A DNA stretch of 64,000 bases from Mangifera indica. Its lineage: Eukaryota; Streptophyta; Magnoliopsida; Sapindales; Anacardiaceae. The notes under the pieces were generated by a model, which worked only from the letters and a program-made list of their open reading frames with translations, had not been told where the DNA came from and did not search any database. The position numbers and the translations under genes were made by a program. This document shows, piece after piece, positions 36,790-49,600 of this stretch (position 1 is the stretch's first letter; each line of letters starts with the position of its first letter). The stretch is taken from contig NC_058145.1 in the NCBI RefSeq assembly GCF_011075055.1, positions 3,815,228 through 3,879,227 on the forward strand. Reading direction: 5' to 3'.

Positions 36790-39462
36790 AAAATAACAAA
36801 TAAGTAAATTTCATGTCTTCTTTAATAATTTTCATAAAATTACAAAATGGTAACTAAAGAAAATAGTTATAAAATGGAGGCCAAACATTATAATACATAT
36901 GATACACTACCAAACATCGTTTAACATTCTGCATAGTATTATAAAATACAATTTTTTTTATCCTGATCAACTCTTAAATAATATTTTAGTATAAGTTTTG
37001 TTTATATTTTTTAAAATTGACAATATACCAACCCAGAGCTGTGAGCAGCCAAGCTTTCATATTTTCCAATTCCCAACCCAATTGTTTCTGACCTTCTGTT
37101 GTGCTTTACCAGTCTATCCGCGTCAATCGTCAACCATAAGAATTAAGAGGCCCCAACCAATTATTTCATTTTCAGCGAAGAAAAAACAAAAAAAAGGTCA
37201 AGTGACAGGATATTGCCTTGAGTGACCTAATATATATTTGAAGGTAAACACTGTCTAACATAAAATATGATAAAAATGTTTGGTTCTGACTTCTTGGGAA
37301 ACGAGCTGTTATTCTGGTGATGATGGTCTTTCAATTCTGATTCTCTTACGAATATATGTTGAAAATCTTTGTATGTATACGTGGGATCTCTCTTATCCAT
37401 TTTAAAAAAAAAAAGTTTTAATATTTCATGAATTGGAAATTGAGCAATTTTTTAAACAAACTTTGTTTTTGCAGTTGGAATATTTTGGAGTATCTGTACA
37501 TAATTACACAGTAAACCGTTTATTTTGTAATAATTTAACCGTTTAAAATTTGTGTTTAATGTTAATCTTTATTAACAGGTTATCATTTATATTTATATAA
37601 GGTAATTTTTTAGTACAAAAAAAGAAAGATTACAAAAAAGTACCTAAAGTATTATTAAATATAATTAGTGTGTATTTGGTTAAATTGTCACATATAAATA
37701 TTTATTATATTTGATTAATAATATTAAAAAAATTTTGGATATTATTCAACTTAAATATCTTCAATATATTAAACTAAATCAAAGATGTGAAACTATAGCA
37801 TATTAAAGGCAAGGGCTTGATGAGAATTGACAAATTGTAGTAAATCAAAAGTTTTAGGGTTGAAAATGAGTCCAACACTTCTTTTTTTTTTTTCGTCTCA
37901 ACTAATATTGGTTAACCTTTAAAAAAGGGATTAACAAAATTGATAGAATATTAAAATCTTTAAGGATAAATTATGGATTCGAATTTCTATCATGTTTATG
38001 AAACTCTTTAATTAATTACTTATAAAAAAAATTAATTATACAAATATTAAAACTTTTAAGAATAAGTCATGGGCTCAAGCTTAAATCATACCTGTGAACT
38101 TTCTAAATAATTTCTTAAAAAAAATTGAAATTACGTGTTGTTCTCATCTCGCTCAAACCATTTCTAGATCCAATGAAATTGATTGCTTCTTATATTGGTT
38201 GAACCATCTGACAAAATCAACAAAATGGATTTTACTATTATGGAATTGACATAATGAATATTACCCTTAAGAAAATCGATGAATTACTCTAGATTTTGAT
38301 GTCTTTCACGAAGGATCTTAGCTTTTTTCAACGAAAGATTATAGTGTTTGATGTTAGTGGGTGGTGGCCATTGGTGGAAAACGTAATTTTAATTTAGAAT
38401 AAGGGTATTATTGTTTTAATGATTGTCTAAGGGTAAAATAACTATAAATTTAATTAAAAATGAGAATATTTTCATTTTAACAATTTAATAATAATGAAAT
38501 TATAATAAAATTAAAATATGTTAATAATATTTTGATATAAAAATAAAGACAGTAATTAAATTATTTTATATATTATTTTAATAATAAAAAATTTAATATT
38601 TTATTAGTTGACAAAATCATGTCAAATAATAGATAACATCTTGAACTAATAAATGTGCTTTGGACCTTTATTAAGATGACCTTTTACCTACATTCATCAA
38701 TATATATTTTTTTTAATGACAAAACAATATTTTATAAAAATATTTAAAAACAGGTAATTCTCAGTCAAAATTCATGCATCTCTTCTTGATTAGATAGTTA
38801 GTTGCGAGATGTCATCGATTACGTACATCTAATTAGTTCAAAACATGGACTAATTATTCTAATCTACTGTATTATTATCCTAGGATAGCCATATGTAACC
38901 TAACTGAACCCAACAGCAGTACAATAAGTTGTCTCTCTCCTAACAGAATCCAGTCTAATAGCAAAAGGTCCCAGGAGGAAAATTCTTAGTGGGAAACCTC
39001 GTCGATTTTTCTTCAGTTTAGTTAGCGGAAATGCAACACAAGGCAATTAAACAATTTTGAAAGTAAACCCTCTTTCCTTATTAAAATATAGAACAACTTG
39101 GTCAATTATAACCTGCAAGCCACGAAAAGAAGCAATTACTAAATAATATGTTCTTTAATGTCAGAGGTAATTAATGAAAACGGTGCGTTTTATTTCAAAT
39201 TGCACTGTTTCATTAAGGAAATAAGTAACGAAAATTAGAGTCCTCTTACATTTTAGACTCTTCAAAAAAATTGCTATGGTTATGCTGCCCCTTTTCTCTC
39301 TCAACTGTATGTAGCAAGGATTTGGCAGTCAACTTGCATCGATTAACGACCAAGACAGCTGCCTATTGTTTCGTTTCTTTTATATGACTTGTTCAGTGAT
39401 TGTGATAAATCTCGACAGCAAACCTCAGACTGGTTTATTTGATCTATAAATGTCTTGTAAAT

Positions 39463-39684
39463 TCAGATTTGAAATATTGAATATAGAAAAGAAATTTCTA
39501 GTAATTTTCTTTGATTTCCGATTCTTGGTAATTTACTTTCATCTGTAATTGAATTTGTATGAATAATAAACGAACTTGCATAACTAGAAGCAATCAAACC
39601 AACTAGGAAATGTTCAACAAAGAGAAATGATTTATAAAAATTAAAATTGAATGAATAGTTCGTATTGAGTAAGACTATCTTCAT
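39463..39684 (-). other. Small ORF in the 3' flank of F-box 3
   Basis: This 73-codon ATG frame is the diverged counterpart of 2805-2999. It keeps the ESKLPR.GNQRK stretch but has in-frame length changes in the middle. Coding status is uncertain. Confidence 0.2.
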
Positions 39685-39873
39685 TAATTAATAATGAATT
39701 TAAATTTGTGTACAAATATGTCACTCTATCACGACATAAAAACAAAAATTAATACTCAGTCATTAATTATTCATTATAGTTTTACCAATTCATATTATAC
39801 ATCTTATAATAACATACACTTGTTGAGATCAAAAGAAGAAAAGAATAAAAAAACCTATATTGAAAATTACTCT

Positions 39874-41088
39874 TCAAACGGAGGCAAGACTTTCTTGGTA
39901 CTGAAACGCAGAAGTACCCACAAAATCAAAATCCGTCACTTGTTCATTTCCATTTTTACTTCCACCTTGATGTTCAGAATCACTTGAAGCAAAATCATGG
40001 ATCTTCTTGAAACTCTTGTCCTTGAAATTGTAACGTATTATCTTTCCAGGTAAATGCACCACCAAATATGAATCGTCATCGTTTTCTTCCCTTACAACAC
40101 ATAATGTCGAGAATAGATAGTAATCCAAGTCCGTCTGCAAGTTCTTGATCATCTCAGGATAAGATGTTACAATTTGACTAAGATCAACCTGATACTTCAC
40201 AACCCACCTGCAGAAATCTTCTTTTTTCTCCATTTCGTAGATGTTGAATATAGTGTTGAAAGGGCTGTAAATTTCAATAAGATGCAAACGGCCTCGAGAT
40301 GCTCCTAAGTACCAACTCCACTTCTCACCCAATTCACTAACATTTGGAGGCATTGGTATTTCTCGGACTTCCTCTTTATCCAAGTCAAAATATATAGATG
40401 GGCTCCAAGATTTGCACCAGTAGATGGCATTGTTCCAGAAAACACCCTCCATGAAAAATGGCCCATTTGGATAATTGAAAGAGGAATTGCATACTCTCCA
40501 GGTCCTGGTTTGGGATGAGAAAACCTCTATCTGAATTGAACTTTCAGAATTAAAACAATCTTTCACGCAAACCACTTTGTAGTAAGGTGATTTTGAAGGA
40601 TCAAATGCTAAGACAACATCACGATACAGTGCCCCGTTGTCATTAGCAATAGGAGGAAGCATAGTGCATTTGTTTGTGGCTGGGTTGTACACAAAATAGT
40701 TGGGGCGACGAGCATTTTCTTGCAAAGAACTGCACAATAACAGGCCATTGCAGGATTGTTTGATGTGAATCCGAGATGGGATATCTTCGAAAGTGAGAGA
40801 TTTAAAGGGGGCAGGAGAAGGATTGGAGCCAAGATTGATGAAGTTATATCCTTGACTGTTGTTGCGGGGCATAAGGAGGCCACTGATGGGTTTGGGGAGA
40901 CGGCTGAGACGGAGGGAGAAGTTGGGACTGGTGATGATGGACAGCCAGTTTTTGGAAACGGATTTGAAACTGAGCAAAGATTTGACAGGGAGGCAAACGA
41001 GTATTTCAGTTAAGAGATCTTCATTGTTTGCAATGATTTCTGCAGACAGTGAAGACTGGTAATGGGAATACGAAGATAAGGCCGCCAT
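39874..41088 (-). CDS. F-box protein, copy 3
   Basis: This 404-aa intronless F-box protein has the same length and layout as copies 1 and 2. I count 17 substitutions: P12S, F59L, N62S, S74P, E80G, K82N, N102D, V109I, D130N, Y141C, H169Y, I189V, S209G, H267R, R289K, E378K and L387F. None falls in the F-box core (EDLLTEIL to VSKNW), so SKP1 binding should be kept. Most lie in the presumed target-binding part. There is no frameshift or stop. The ATG at 41088 is chosen because the upstream frame offers no ATG and crosses the TATA box. A MITE sits about 200 bp upstream, which could affect its expression. Confidence 0.9.
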   Translation of the reverse strand: MAALSSYSHYQSSLSAEIIANNEDLLTEILVCLPVKSLLSFKSVSKNWLSIITSPNFSLRLSRLPKPISGLLMPRNNSQGYNFINLGSNPSPAPFKSLTFEDIPSRIHIKQSCNGLLLCSSLQENARRPNYFVYNPATNKCTMLPPIANDNGALYRDVVLAFDPSKSPYYKVVCVKDCFNSESSIQIEVFSSQTRTWRVCNSSFNYPNGPFFMEGVFWNNAIYWCKSWSPSIYFDLDKEEVREIPMPPNVSELGEKWSWYLGASRGRLHLIEIYSPFNTIFNIYEMEKKEDFCRWVVKYQVDLSQIVTSYPEMIKNLQTDLDYYLFSTLCVVREENDDDSYLVVHLPGKIIRYNFKDKSFKKIHDFASSDSEHQGGSKNGNEQVTDFDFVGTSAFQYQESLASV

Positions 41089-41170
41089 TGCTATAGTTTT
41101 CTCTGAGTTCAATAGAGCTTGAATGGATTGATATTTCTGCTTGGTTTGGTTACAAAGACATGGAAAGATG

Positions 41171-41178
41171 CTTATATA
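41171..41178 (-). promoter_or_regulatory. TATA box of F-box 3
   Basis: TATATAAG on the minus strand lies about 85 bp upstream of the ATG, conserved with copies 1 and 2. Confidence 0.65.
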
Positions 41179-41291
41179 GCTGAATGAGAAGCTTGGTGGA
41201 AGCAAAGCCAGTTGATAACTTTTTTGAAACCCCAGTAGTTGACCAAGTCAATTCAAAGCCTCGGCAAGTTGTTTTTAGTGCAATTTTTTGA

Positions 41292-42028
41292 GGCCAAATC
41301 CCCCTATCTTAGTTGCTACCTTTTCACTTTAAAAATTTTAGTTATCTATCTATGAGCGGTTAAAATTAACAAAACTCTAATCTCTTAAAATTTTAATTTT
41401 TTTTCTTTTAAACCTAAAAATAAACTATTTTTCTCATATGCCAAATTTTAAAAAATGATATTTTCTCCTTAGGATTTAATTTTCAATCTCTGACATTATC
41501 TCTAACACTTCTCCTGTAGCATCTCATTTCTTTTCCTCTAGTGATCGTTTTTTCACCATCTTCCCCTTCGACCGATAGTTCTAGACCCACCATCTTCGTC
41601 TCTCTGATGTCTCATTTTCATCGGATATTTTCTTTGTTTTTCTAATAAAGCTAAGATTTATTTTTTACATTAATCGGTATCGTTCAAGCTTTCAAATCAA
41701 AAAAGCTTAACCACCAGAGAAAGAGGAGGCATCGATAGATATTCATCATGGATGATAGCATCGGATTTGAAGTCAGAGATATAAAAATTAAACCCTAAAG
41801 GGGAATCGTCATTCTTTAAAACTTGAGTTAGGGAAAAACTTTTAATTTTTAAGATTTAAAAGAGAAAAAAAATTAAATAGTTTATTTTTAATATTATAAA
41901 TAAAATGATAGTTTTCTTTGTAAAATTATTAATTTTAACTATTTATAAATAGATATTTAAAATTTTCAAATTTAGATAATAGAAACTGAGATAGGACTAT
42001 ACTTTAGGTGGGACTAAGACGTTTGGCC
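41292..42028. mobile_element. Foldback MULE-like MITE upstream of F-box 3
   Basis: This 737-bp element starts GGCCAAATCC and ends CGTTTGGCC, with long inverted arms. The homologous site in units A and B is empty: there AGTGCAATCCTTTTACGACC continues uninterrupted (about 4613-4632). Here the similar 9-mers AATTTTTTG and ATTCTTTTG border the element, consistent with a decayed target duplication. The insertion lies about 115 bp beyond the TATA box of F-box 3, in its proximal promoter. Confidence 0.85.
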
Positions 42029-42320
42029 ATTCTTTTGCCATCAATCCTGGTCAACCTCCACTAAAACGAGATGACAGAAGGTAGGTGAATTTTTTGTGGC
42101 TTTCAGAAATATTATATTGGATTTTGATGTGAACAAGTTAACTACATAAAATTTACCAGAGTTAAAAATCTAAATCCGTGTGCGTGCTGCTGTCTGATTT
42201 GAATAATTCATGGAAATAACTGAATTTATAATTAATGTGTATTGTCCGACTCAGAATCAAGGCTTAAAAAAAAGTATCAAGGCACCCAATAATTTAGAAT
42301 AATTACTATTTAAAAAAATA

Positions 42321-42345
42321 TATTATATTATATTATATTATATTA
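42321..42345. repeat. (TATTA)5 microsatellite
   Basis: Five perfect TATTA units in AT-rich DNA. Confidence 0.9.
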
Positions 42346-42569
42346 ACAGGATAAATATTACTTGAACTCTTTAAACGAAATTTTAGATTTATTTATTTTA
42401 TCTTTTTCTAATTAAATATATCATTAATTTTAAGTATCTAATTAGTTGTTTAACATATAATCATATAATAATATATTATTTATATATCTAATTAAGTATT
42501 TAAAATTATATATACATAATATTGTGGTAAACCCAAGTGAGAAATGAATCTATAAAAATACATGAATAT

Positions 42570-43106
42570 TAGGGGTCAACAAAGCCGGTTAACTGAACCT
42601 GTTAACCGGTTTTATAGATCGAATCAAAATTTTGATTTTATAAAAATTACTAATCAAAACTTAATCATTTTACATATTAACCAATTTATAACCGAATCAA
42701 AATTGTTGGACAATCAATCTGAAATTTTGGTTACCTGATTTTGAACCAAATCTTAATATTAATATTTCAAAATTTCAGTTACACGCTAACTATTTAAAGA
42801 CATCCGAGGAAAAGAAAAAAAAAGTCCAAGGAAAGCAAAAGATAAAACACATGTTTTTTTAAAATAAATATTTGACTTTCATGTTAATAGTAAAAGACAA
42901 GTTTAAATTTTTTATTATTTTTTAAATTTAAAAACCGAACCGGTTATTAGATAACCAATTTCTCAATTTAATCAAACTAAAAACTAAACTGAATTTTCGA
43001 TTTTCATAATATTTTGACTAGGTAATTGAACTGATTTTATAAGTACCTTATTTTTCAGTTTGGATACTGATTCAGTTTGATTATCGAAATTTTTTAAGCA
43101 CCATTA
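42570..43106. mobile_element. hAT-like MITE
   Basis: This 537-bp element begins TAGGGGT and ends ACCATTA, a short imperfect terminal inverted repeat. Flanking 8-mers are ATGAATAT (42562-42569) and TTGAATAT (43107-43114), one mismatch apart, which fits hAT-type 8-bp target duplications. The interior is rich in GGTTAACCGG-like words. It has no coding capacity. A related sequence starts near 56631. Confidence 0.6.
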
Positions 43107-43114
43107 TTGAATAT

Positions 43115-45610
43115 AGCTATCAAATTGTGAAAGATAATATTATATATATTTATTTTGAATATATAAATAAATATTTATTTATTTATATTATCATATAATT
43201 AAGTATTATTTTATTTATAATTTATTATTATTTAATTATATAATAATATTTATTTATTTATACATTTAAAATAATATATAATTTTATTTAATTAAATATG
43301 ATTTAGGTATATTTGGGATGTTTTATTTTGACCGGAATTTCATAGAATGAGTCAGCTTGATGTGGTAAACGCTAATCTTTGCCCGACTCATCGTTTCTAT
43401 CAATCTCTCTCTCTTTCTCTTTCAGAGGGGTGGGGCTCAGGTTTTTCAATATTGGAAAAATAATTATAATTTATAACCAGGTCAAATAGAACCTGCAGGC
43501 CAAGGATTTACGTAGAAGGTTGAAGGATACAGCTTTCTATAGCTGAACCTGCAGGCCAATTAATTGGTTTTTATTATTTTATTGAATTTAAATAATAGGT
43601 AAATGAAGATAGTGTCTTTTACTTTTAAATTTTAACAAAATGAACAAATCTATAAATCATTTACTGAATTCATCGGACATCCCAATTCACTAAAATCAGG
43701 ATCTATAATATTAAAACTAGTCAGCTTACTTAAGATTTAACCCATATAAAAAACTAGGGTTTTTTCTGCTGGGGTTTGCATATTTAAAAGAAATTTTTAA
43801 TTATATTTTATTTTATCTTTAATTTAAATTATTTAATTTATTAATTTAAATCTCTATATAAAATTAGGTGTACATATAATTTTATTATTTTTAAAATAAA
43901 CTCAGTATTGTTATTATCTCACTGTGCTTTTAATTATAGTTTATATTTTTAAATTCAGGTTCATTTCATTTAGGATTTTTATTTCCATAGCTTTAATAAT
44001 AGATTTTCATCAAATAAATAAATATTTTAATGATTTTAAAGATTTTATAAAATCAGGGTTTATACAAGAATTATAAGTTGAAAATACAAAATAGAGTATA
44101 ATTGTATTTAGAAATTATTACCTTTTTTAAAAGTAATTTTTATTAAGGTTAAAGTTGAACAAAAAATATTAAAGTGGGGATACTACTATAACGAGCAATA
44201 TTTTGCATACCTAATTTAAATATATAAATAGATATATATTTATATGAGTAATTATGTGATTGGTTATTACTTTATTTTTAATTTAAAATAACTTAATTAC
44301 ATTATAACATATAAATATGTACTTATTTATGTATTTAGAATAAGTTGATAGAGGCTCAAAATCACTTCTCTAAATATATATAAATTTCCATATATTTTAT
44401 GTTTAATATATTTTCCAATATAAGTGTTTTAAAACTACAATAATTTGAAAAAAAAAAATTGATTAAAAAGAAAGTGATACGTGTCAAAATAAAAACAAAT
44501 GGCAACATATAAGTCAAAATAAAGAAAAATAGAAAAAAAAATTTAAGCAGTACTCTATATTTTAGTTTCAATTTTTAAATATATATCACTTTATTTTAAT
44601 TTAAATAATTATATAAATTTTAATTATTTTAAAATTTTCCGATGTATATATTGTTTTATTTCTATTTTTTTTTTTAACAATAAAATCACTTATATATGGA
44701 TAGTTCAATCATTCAAAGTTAACAGTTTTACTTTTACACCATTAAATGTCTTCTTATTATCATTTTTAATAGAATAATATTATATACATAATTTTTATAT
44801 AAAATTTTATATGTAAATAATGACATATCATTATATAATTAAACATTTAAAAATTAAAAATATAATAACACTCAATCATATAGTAATATATTATTATTTA
44901 TGTATAAAGTTATATATAAATATTATGCACATAATATTATTGTTTTTAATTTTTTTGTTAAATTTTTGATAAAAATTAATAACCCTTTCACAAAAACTAT
45001 GTGAAAAGTTTATGTTTTTGTAATATTAAAAATACAAAAACGAAAAAATTTTATCTACTCATTTATAATACCTAATATATACATGTACACCGAATATGGT
45101 AAATTGGGTGCAGTAGATATAAGTAATTTTTCAAATTTTTACAAGTGTGATAGAGGTTTGAATCTTAATTTTATATTTAAAAGTTTTAATGTTCAATTAA
45201 TTTTGTTAAGTTAGAGTTTTTTTTTTTAAACTCAATTTTCATTTATTTCAATTTTTCTCATTTTTCACTATCATATTATTTGATTTTTATGAATAAAAAT
45301 TAATTGGTTAAAATTATATTAGAATTTGTGTATATTATACTAAAATATAATAACCATATCTAAATATTTAATGAAAGAAGCCGAGGATTAATTTTTATAT
45401 ACTAATGCAAGTTATATAGTTGAATGGTCAATTTGATGTAACAATTATATATAAATATATGCATTACGATGCTCGCCGCGAATAATTAATAAGTCGTTTC
45501 AACTATGGCATTCCATAAAATAATTCCCATTGGATTTAAAACAATTTTTTTATTTTAACTTAAGAATGGGAAAGAAAGCAAACTACGTATTAATCAAGTT
45601 ATTTTCTTTA
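43115..45610. other. AT-rich noncoding stretch
   Basis: Nothing gene-like was found. The short direct repeat AACCTGCAGGCCAA occurs twice near 43490 and 43545. A CT-rich run lies near 43400. Confidence 0.5.
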
Positions 45611-45800
45611 GGCCAAAAGTCCTACTTTCTAAGTTTCAAAAAACTTAGATCCCACCGTCATCAGATTTTGTTTGTGAATTATATTAAGTAAAAGAGTTAA
45701 AAAGACTTTTTTTTTTTTATATATATATATTTTTTCTATTTTCTATTATTTTTATTTCACTTTTTCAAAGGATTATCATTTTATTTTAATAGATTTTCTA
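45611..45800. mobile_element. Possible left end of a foldback MITE
   Basis: GGCCAAAAGTCCTACTTTC matches the left terminus of the MITE family, but no right terminus or target duplication was found. It is followed by T-rich and TA-rich simple sequence. Confidence 0.35.
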
Positions 45801-45949
45801 ATCTCTACTATTAGTCAGGAAACCAAATCACCAAGCTCTTTCTTCTTTATTGCTGAAAGAAATTTAACTCTAATCTTTTTTATCTTGGACAACTTATGAG
45901 TTTATATCTTAGGGTCATAAGGATTGAACTTTGGTTGCTATTGATGGAG

Positions 45950-46249
45950 TCTCCAATAGGAGGGGCACAGGTAGGATCGAATTCGAAACAAGTTTATTCA
46001 GACTCACAACGAGTTTTGTTTGAATAAACTCGAATATGAATATGAGATAATGAGCTTGAGCTCGAGCCCGAGCCCTAACCCTAATATGAGCTTAGAAGTA
46101 TGAATGAAAATGAACCCTTGCCTGAACCCAAATAGGTATTTTGCTCGGCTTGCAAGCCAAACATGATTCGGTTTTGTTAATAAATAAACTTTGAAATAAT
46201 ATCATACAACCGAGTTTGTCGAGCCTGAGATGCGAGCCTAAGGCCTATT
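45950..46249. repeat. Repeat fragment that received the Ty3 insertion (left part)
   Basis: AGGGGCACAGG followed by GAGCTTGAGCTCGAGCCCGA-type words resembles a common plant nonautonomous DNA element. Its other part continues at 51319-51480, where CTTGTTCGTGTTTGACTCAG is a rough inverted counterpart of the start. The Ty3 element therefore sits nested in an older repeat. Confidence 0.4.
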
Positions 46250-46630
46250 TGATAAGACTTTCTTTTTAAGGCAAAGAAATAGCCTGTAAGTTTATTAATT
46301 TTCTGCACACCCTGGTGTTAGACAATCCTAAGTTTAAATACCAGAACAAATAAACAAATTTACCTAAACTTAAGGCCACCAACGTCTAGTGATCCCTTAA
46401 GTTCAGCAACTTCCTATCCTAAACTTGAGGAATACTCAAAACCTATTCAACAACAACTACTACCTAATTGTGAGATATTTGCTCACTTATTTAACTGTTC
46501 ATAAAATAATTAACTAACAATTACGTAAAACTCAGCTACGCCACCCTATAGTCATGCCACGTAGTCCTGGTATCACGCATTCTGGATGTGCATCCTGGTT
46601 GACGTTCTTAACATACTTCTTAACGTATCA
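46250..46630 (-). repeat. Ty3/gypsy 3' LTR
   Basis: This 381-bp LTR has TGATA...TATCA ends. It differs from the 5' LTR at eight positions (seven transitions, one transversion). It is bordered on its outer side by the CTATT target repeat at 46245-46249. Confidence 0.95.
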
Positions 46631-49600
46631 TTGCCCTCCCCTTGAAGTGGTACCTTGTCCTTAAGGTCCAGATTGACGAATCGATCTTTCAGCTGCCTTG
46701 TATTCTCCCATGTTGCATCCTCTTTTGGAAGATTCTTCCATTGTACCAAGCTTTCTTCCATCCATCCGGACCCTCTTCGAACTCAGCGTGTGTCCAAAAT
46801 AGCCTCAGGAACTACTATGACCTTGCCATCATCCTTCATTGGTGGTAATTCAGAAGCAACAGGGTGGTCATTTCCTACATACTTCTTGAGCATAGAGACA
46901 TGGAATACAGGATGTATACGGGCTCCCTCTAGCAACTTAAGTTTATAAGCAACTTTTCCGATCTTTGTCTCCACCTGATAAGGCCCGAAGTACCTGTTGG
47001 CTAGCTTTTGATGAGCCTGTTTATAGACGTTGTGTTGCCTATAAGGTTGTAATTTAAGCAATACCAAATCCCCCTGCTGAAATTCAACTTCTCTCCTCTT
47101 CAAATCTGCCAATTGCTTCATTCTATTAACCGCCACCTGTAATTGAGATTTAAGCTGCTTAAGGATGTTGTCTCGAGCTCTTAAGGCCTCGTCCACTTCA
47201 TTGACAGGTGATGTGCCACTTGAGTAGTATGGAATGGTTGGTGGTGCTCTCCCATAGAGAGCTTGAAAGGGGGTCATTCCAATTGAGCTGTGGAAAGTGA
47301 TATTATACCAAAATTCAGCCCAAGGAAGATAAGCACTCCATTTTTTTTGCTGTTGTGACACATAACAACGTAAGTACTGCTCCAAACACCGATTTACCAC
47401 TTCGCTTTGTCCGTCCGTTTGAGGATGGTAGGATGTACTCATGTGAAGTTTGGTTCCTGATAGTTTGAAGAATTCTTGCCAAAAAAAACTAATAAAGATA
47501 GGGTCCCTATCACTTATAATTGATTTTGGCATCCCATGAAGCTTCACCACTCCCTCTACAAACTTGTCTGCAACCACTTTCGCAGTATACGAATATGATA
47601 GAGGTACGAAGTGAGTAAACTTACTCAATCGATCCACAATGACCATTATCGTGCTTTTCCCTTGAGAGATAAGAAGTCCTTCCACGAAATCCATGGTTAT
47701 ATCATCCCATACTTGACAAGGTATGGGTAATGGTTGCATGAGCCCGGCTGGTGATAGTGTTTCCGTCTTGTTTTTCTGGCAAACTACATAAGCAGCGACA
47801 TATTGTTGGATCGACCGATGCATGCTCGGCCAATAGAATTGTTGTGCCAAGCGCTTGAACGTCCTTAATAGTCCAAAATGACCTCCGTAAGGGGTGCCAT
47901 GAAATTCATGAAGAAGCTTTGGCACAATTGGAGAGTCTGACGGAATGACCACTTTATTTTTGTAGTAAATCAACCCATTTCGCCATGCATAAGGAGTTCC
48001 AAGTTTCTTTATAGCTTGCTGGCCTATCCGCACCATATAAGGATGTTGTTTTGCTTCATCTTTAATCTCATCCCACAAAGAAGCATGTGAAGCATACAAA
48101 GTATTAAGGCTAGGACTTTCTAACCTTCTTGATAAAGCATCTGCGGCTGAATTCTCCTTCCCAGGCTTATATGAGATCTCGTAGTCATACCCAAGGAGCT
48201 TAGACACCCATATTTGCTACTCAAGAGTGGTGATCCGCTGCTCTAACAAATACTTAAGGCTCATTTGATCAGTTTGGATGTAAAATTTACGTCCAAGAAG
48301 ATATGGCCTCTAGGTTTTGATTGCTTGCACAATGACTAGCATTTCTTTCACGTAAATGGACCAGGCTTGCTTTGCAACTCCTAATGCTCGACTCATGTAA
48401 GCTATGGGTTTCCCTTGCTGACTAAGGACCGCTCCAATGCCTCCCTCTGATGCGTCTGTTTCTATAACAAAGGGAATATCAAAATTCGGCATAGCCAAGG
48501 TTGGGGTTGACACCATCGCTTGTTTCAACACTTCAAATGTGTCTTTGGCCTCTTTGGTCTATGAAAATTTACCCTTTTTTAGTAGATTGGTCAAGGGACG
48601 AGCTATGATTCCATAGTTTCGCACGAACTTCCTATAGTAACCAGTAAGGCCTAAAAAACCACGCAATTCAGTCACATTAGTGGGTTCAGGCCAATTAACC
48701 ATAGCTTGTATCTTTTCTGAATCCACCTTTACCCCTTGCACCGAGACAATGTGACCCAAATATTCTATCTCTTGCTGACCGAAGGCACATTTGCGGAGTT
48801 TAATAAAAAATTTATAGCGTCTCAAGATTTCAAGGTTCTTTCGAACATGCTCAAGGTGTGTCGCCCAATCCGCACTATAAATTAAAATGTCGTCGAAGAA
48901 AACTAACACAAATTTCCGCAAAAAGGGTCGAAAAATTGAATTCATAAGAGATTGAAAAGTTGAAGGAGCATTACACAGTCCGAAGGGCATGGCCAAATAT
49001 TCATAATGGCCATTGTGTGTGCGGAATGCTGTCTTATGAGTGTCCACAGGATGAACTCGCACCTGGTGATAGCCGGACACCAAATCCAATTTAGTAAAAT
49101 AAGCAGCTTCATGTAGTTCATCCAACATATCTTCCATCGTTAGAATTGGAAATCTGTCTTTGATAGTGACTGCGTTAAGGGCCCTGTAGTCAGTGCAGAA
49201 GCGCCATGTTCCATCCTTTTTCTTTACTAGCAAAATGGGTGAAAAAAAGGGGCTAGTGCTAGTCCGAATTAATCCCATATTGAGCATATCCTGTACTTGT
49301 TTCTCTATCTCTGCCTTCTGAAAGTGGGCATATCTATAGGGTCTTATATTGACTGGCTCTATCCCCTCCTTAAGATTGATATAATGATCAATTTCACGTG
49401 AATGAGGTAGCTGTTTAAGTTCCTGGCATACATCCTCAAATTCTTGCAAGAAGGGTTGCATCTCTGTAGGAATTTCCGCTCCTACATCACACTGTAAACA
49501 AATCGCAAATAAAGAGTTCCCTTGCTTTACTTCTTTTGCTAGAGTACTGAGTTCAGTGGGTCGGATAGGCTTGCTATCCATTCCTTCCAATTGATGAGGT

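Larger units (their letters stand above)
36790..42230. repeat. F-box unit 3 (diverged paralogue of units A and B)
   Basis: 36790-37290 matches 11410-12320; 37550-38700 matches 900-2050 and 13490-15330; 38650-41290 and 42029-42230 match 2010-4620 and 4640-4800. A MITE at 41292-42028 interrupts the match. The unit is older than the A/B split, judged by greater divergence and rearranged flanks. Confidence 0.8.

Noticed and set aside
46068..46083. CCCTAACCCTAA, telomere-like
   Set aside because: There are only two units and the plant telomere unit is CCCTAAA. It lies in a GAGCTCGAGCC-type transposon repeat, so no interstitial telomere is claimed.
46642..46948. Plus-strand frames across the end of the Ty3 element
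   Set aside because: They are antisense to the integrase and chromodomain part of gag-pol.
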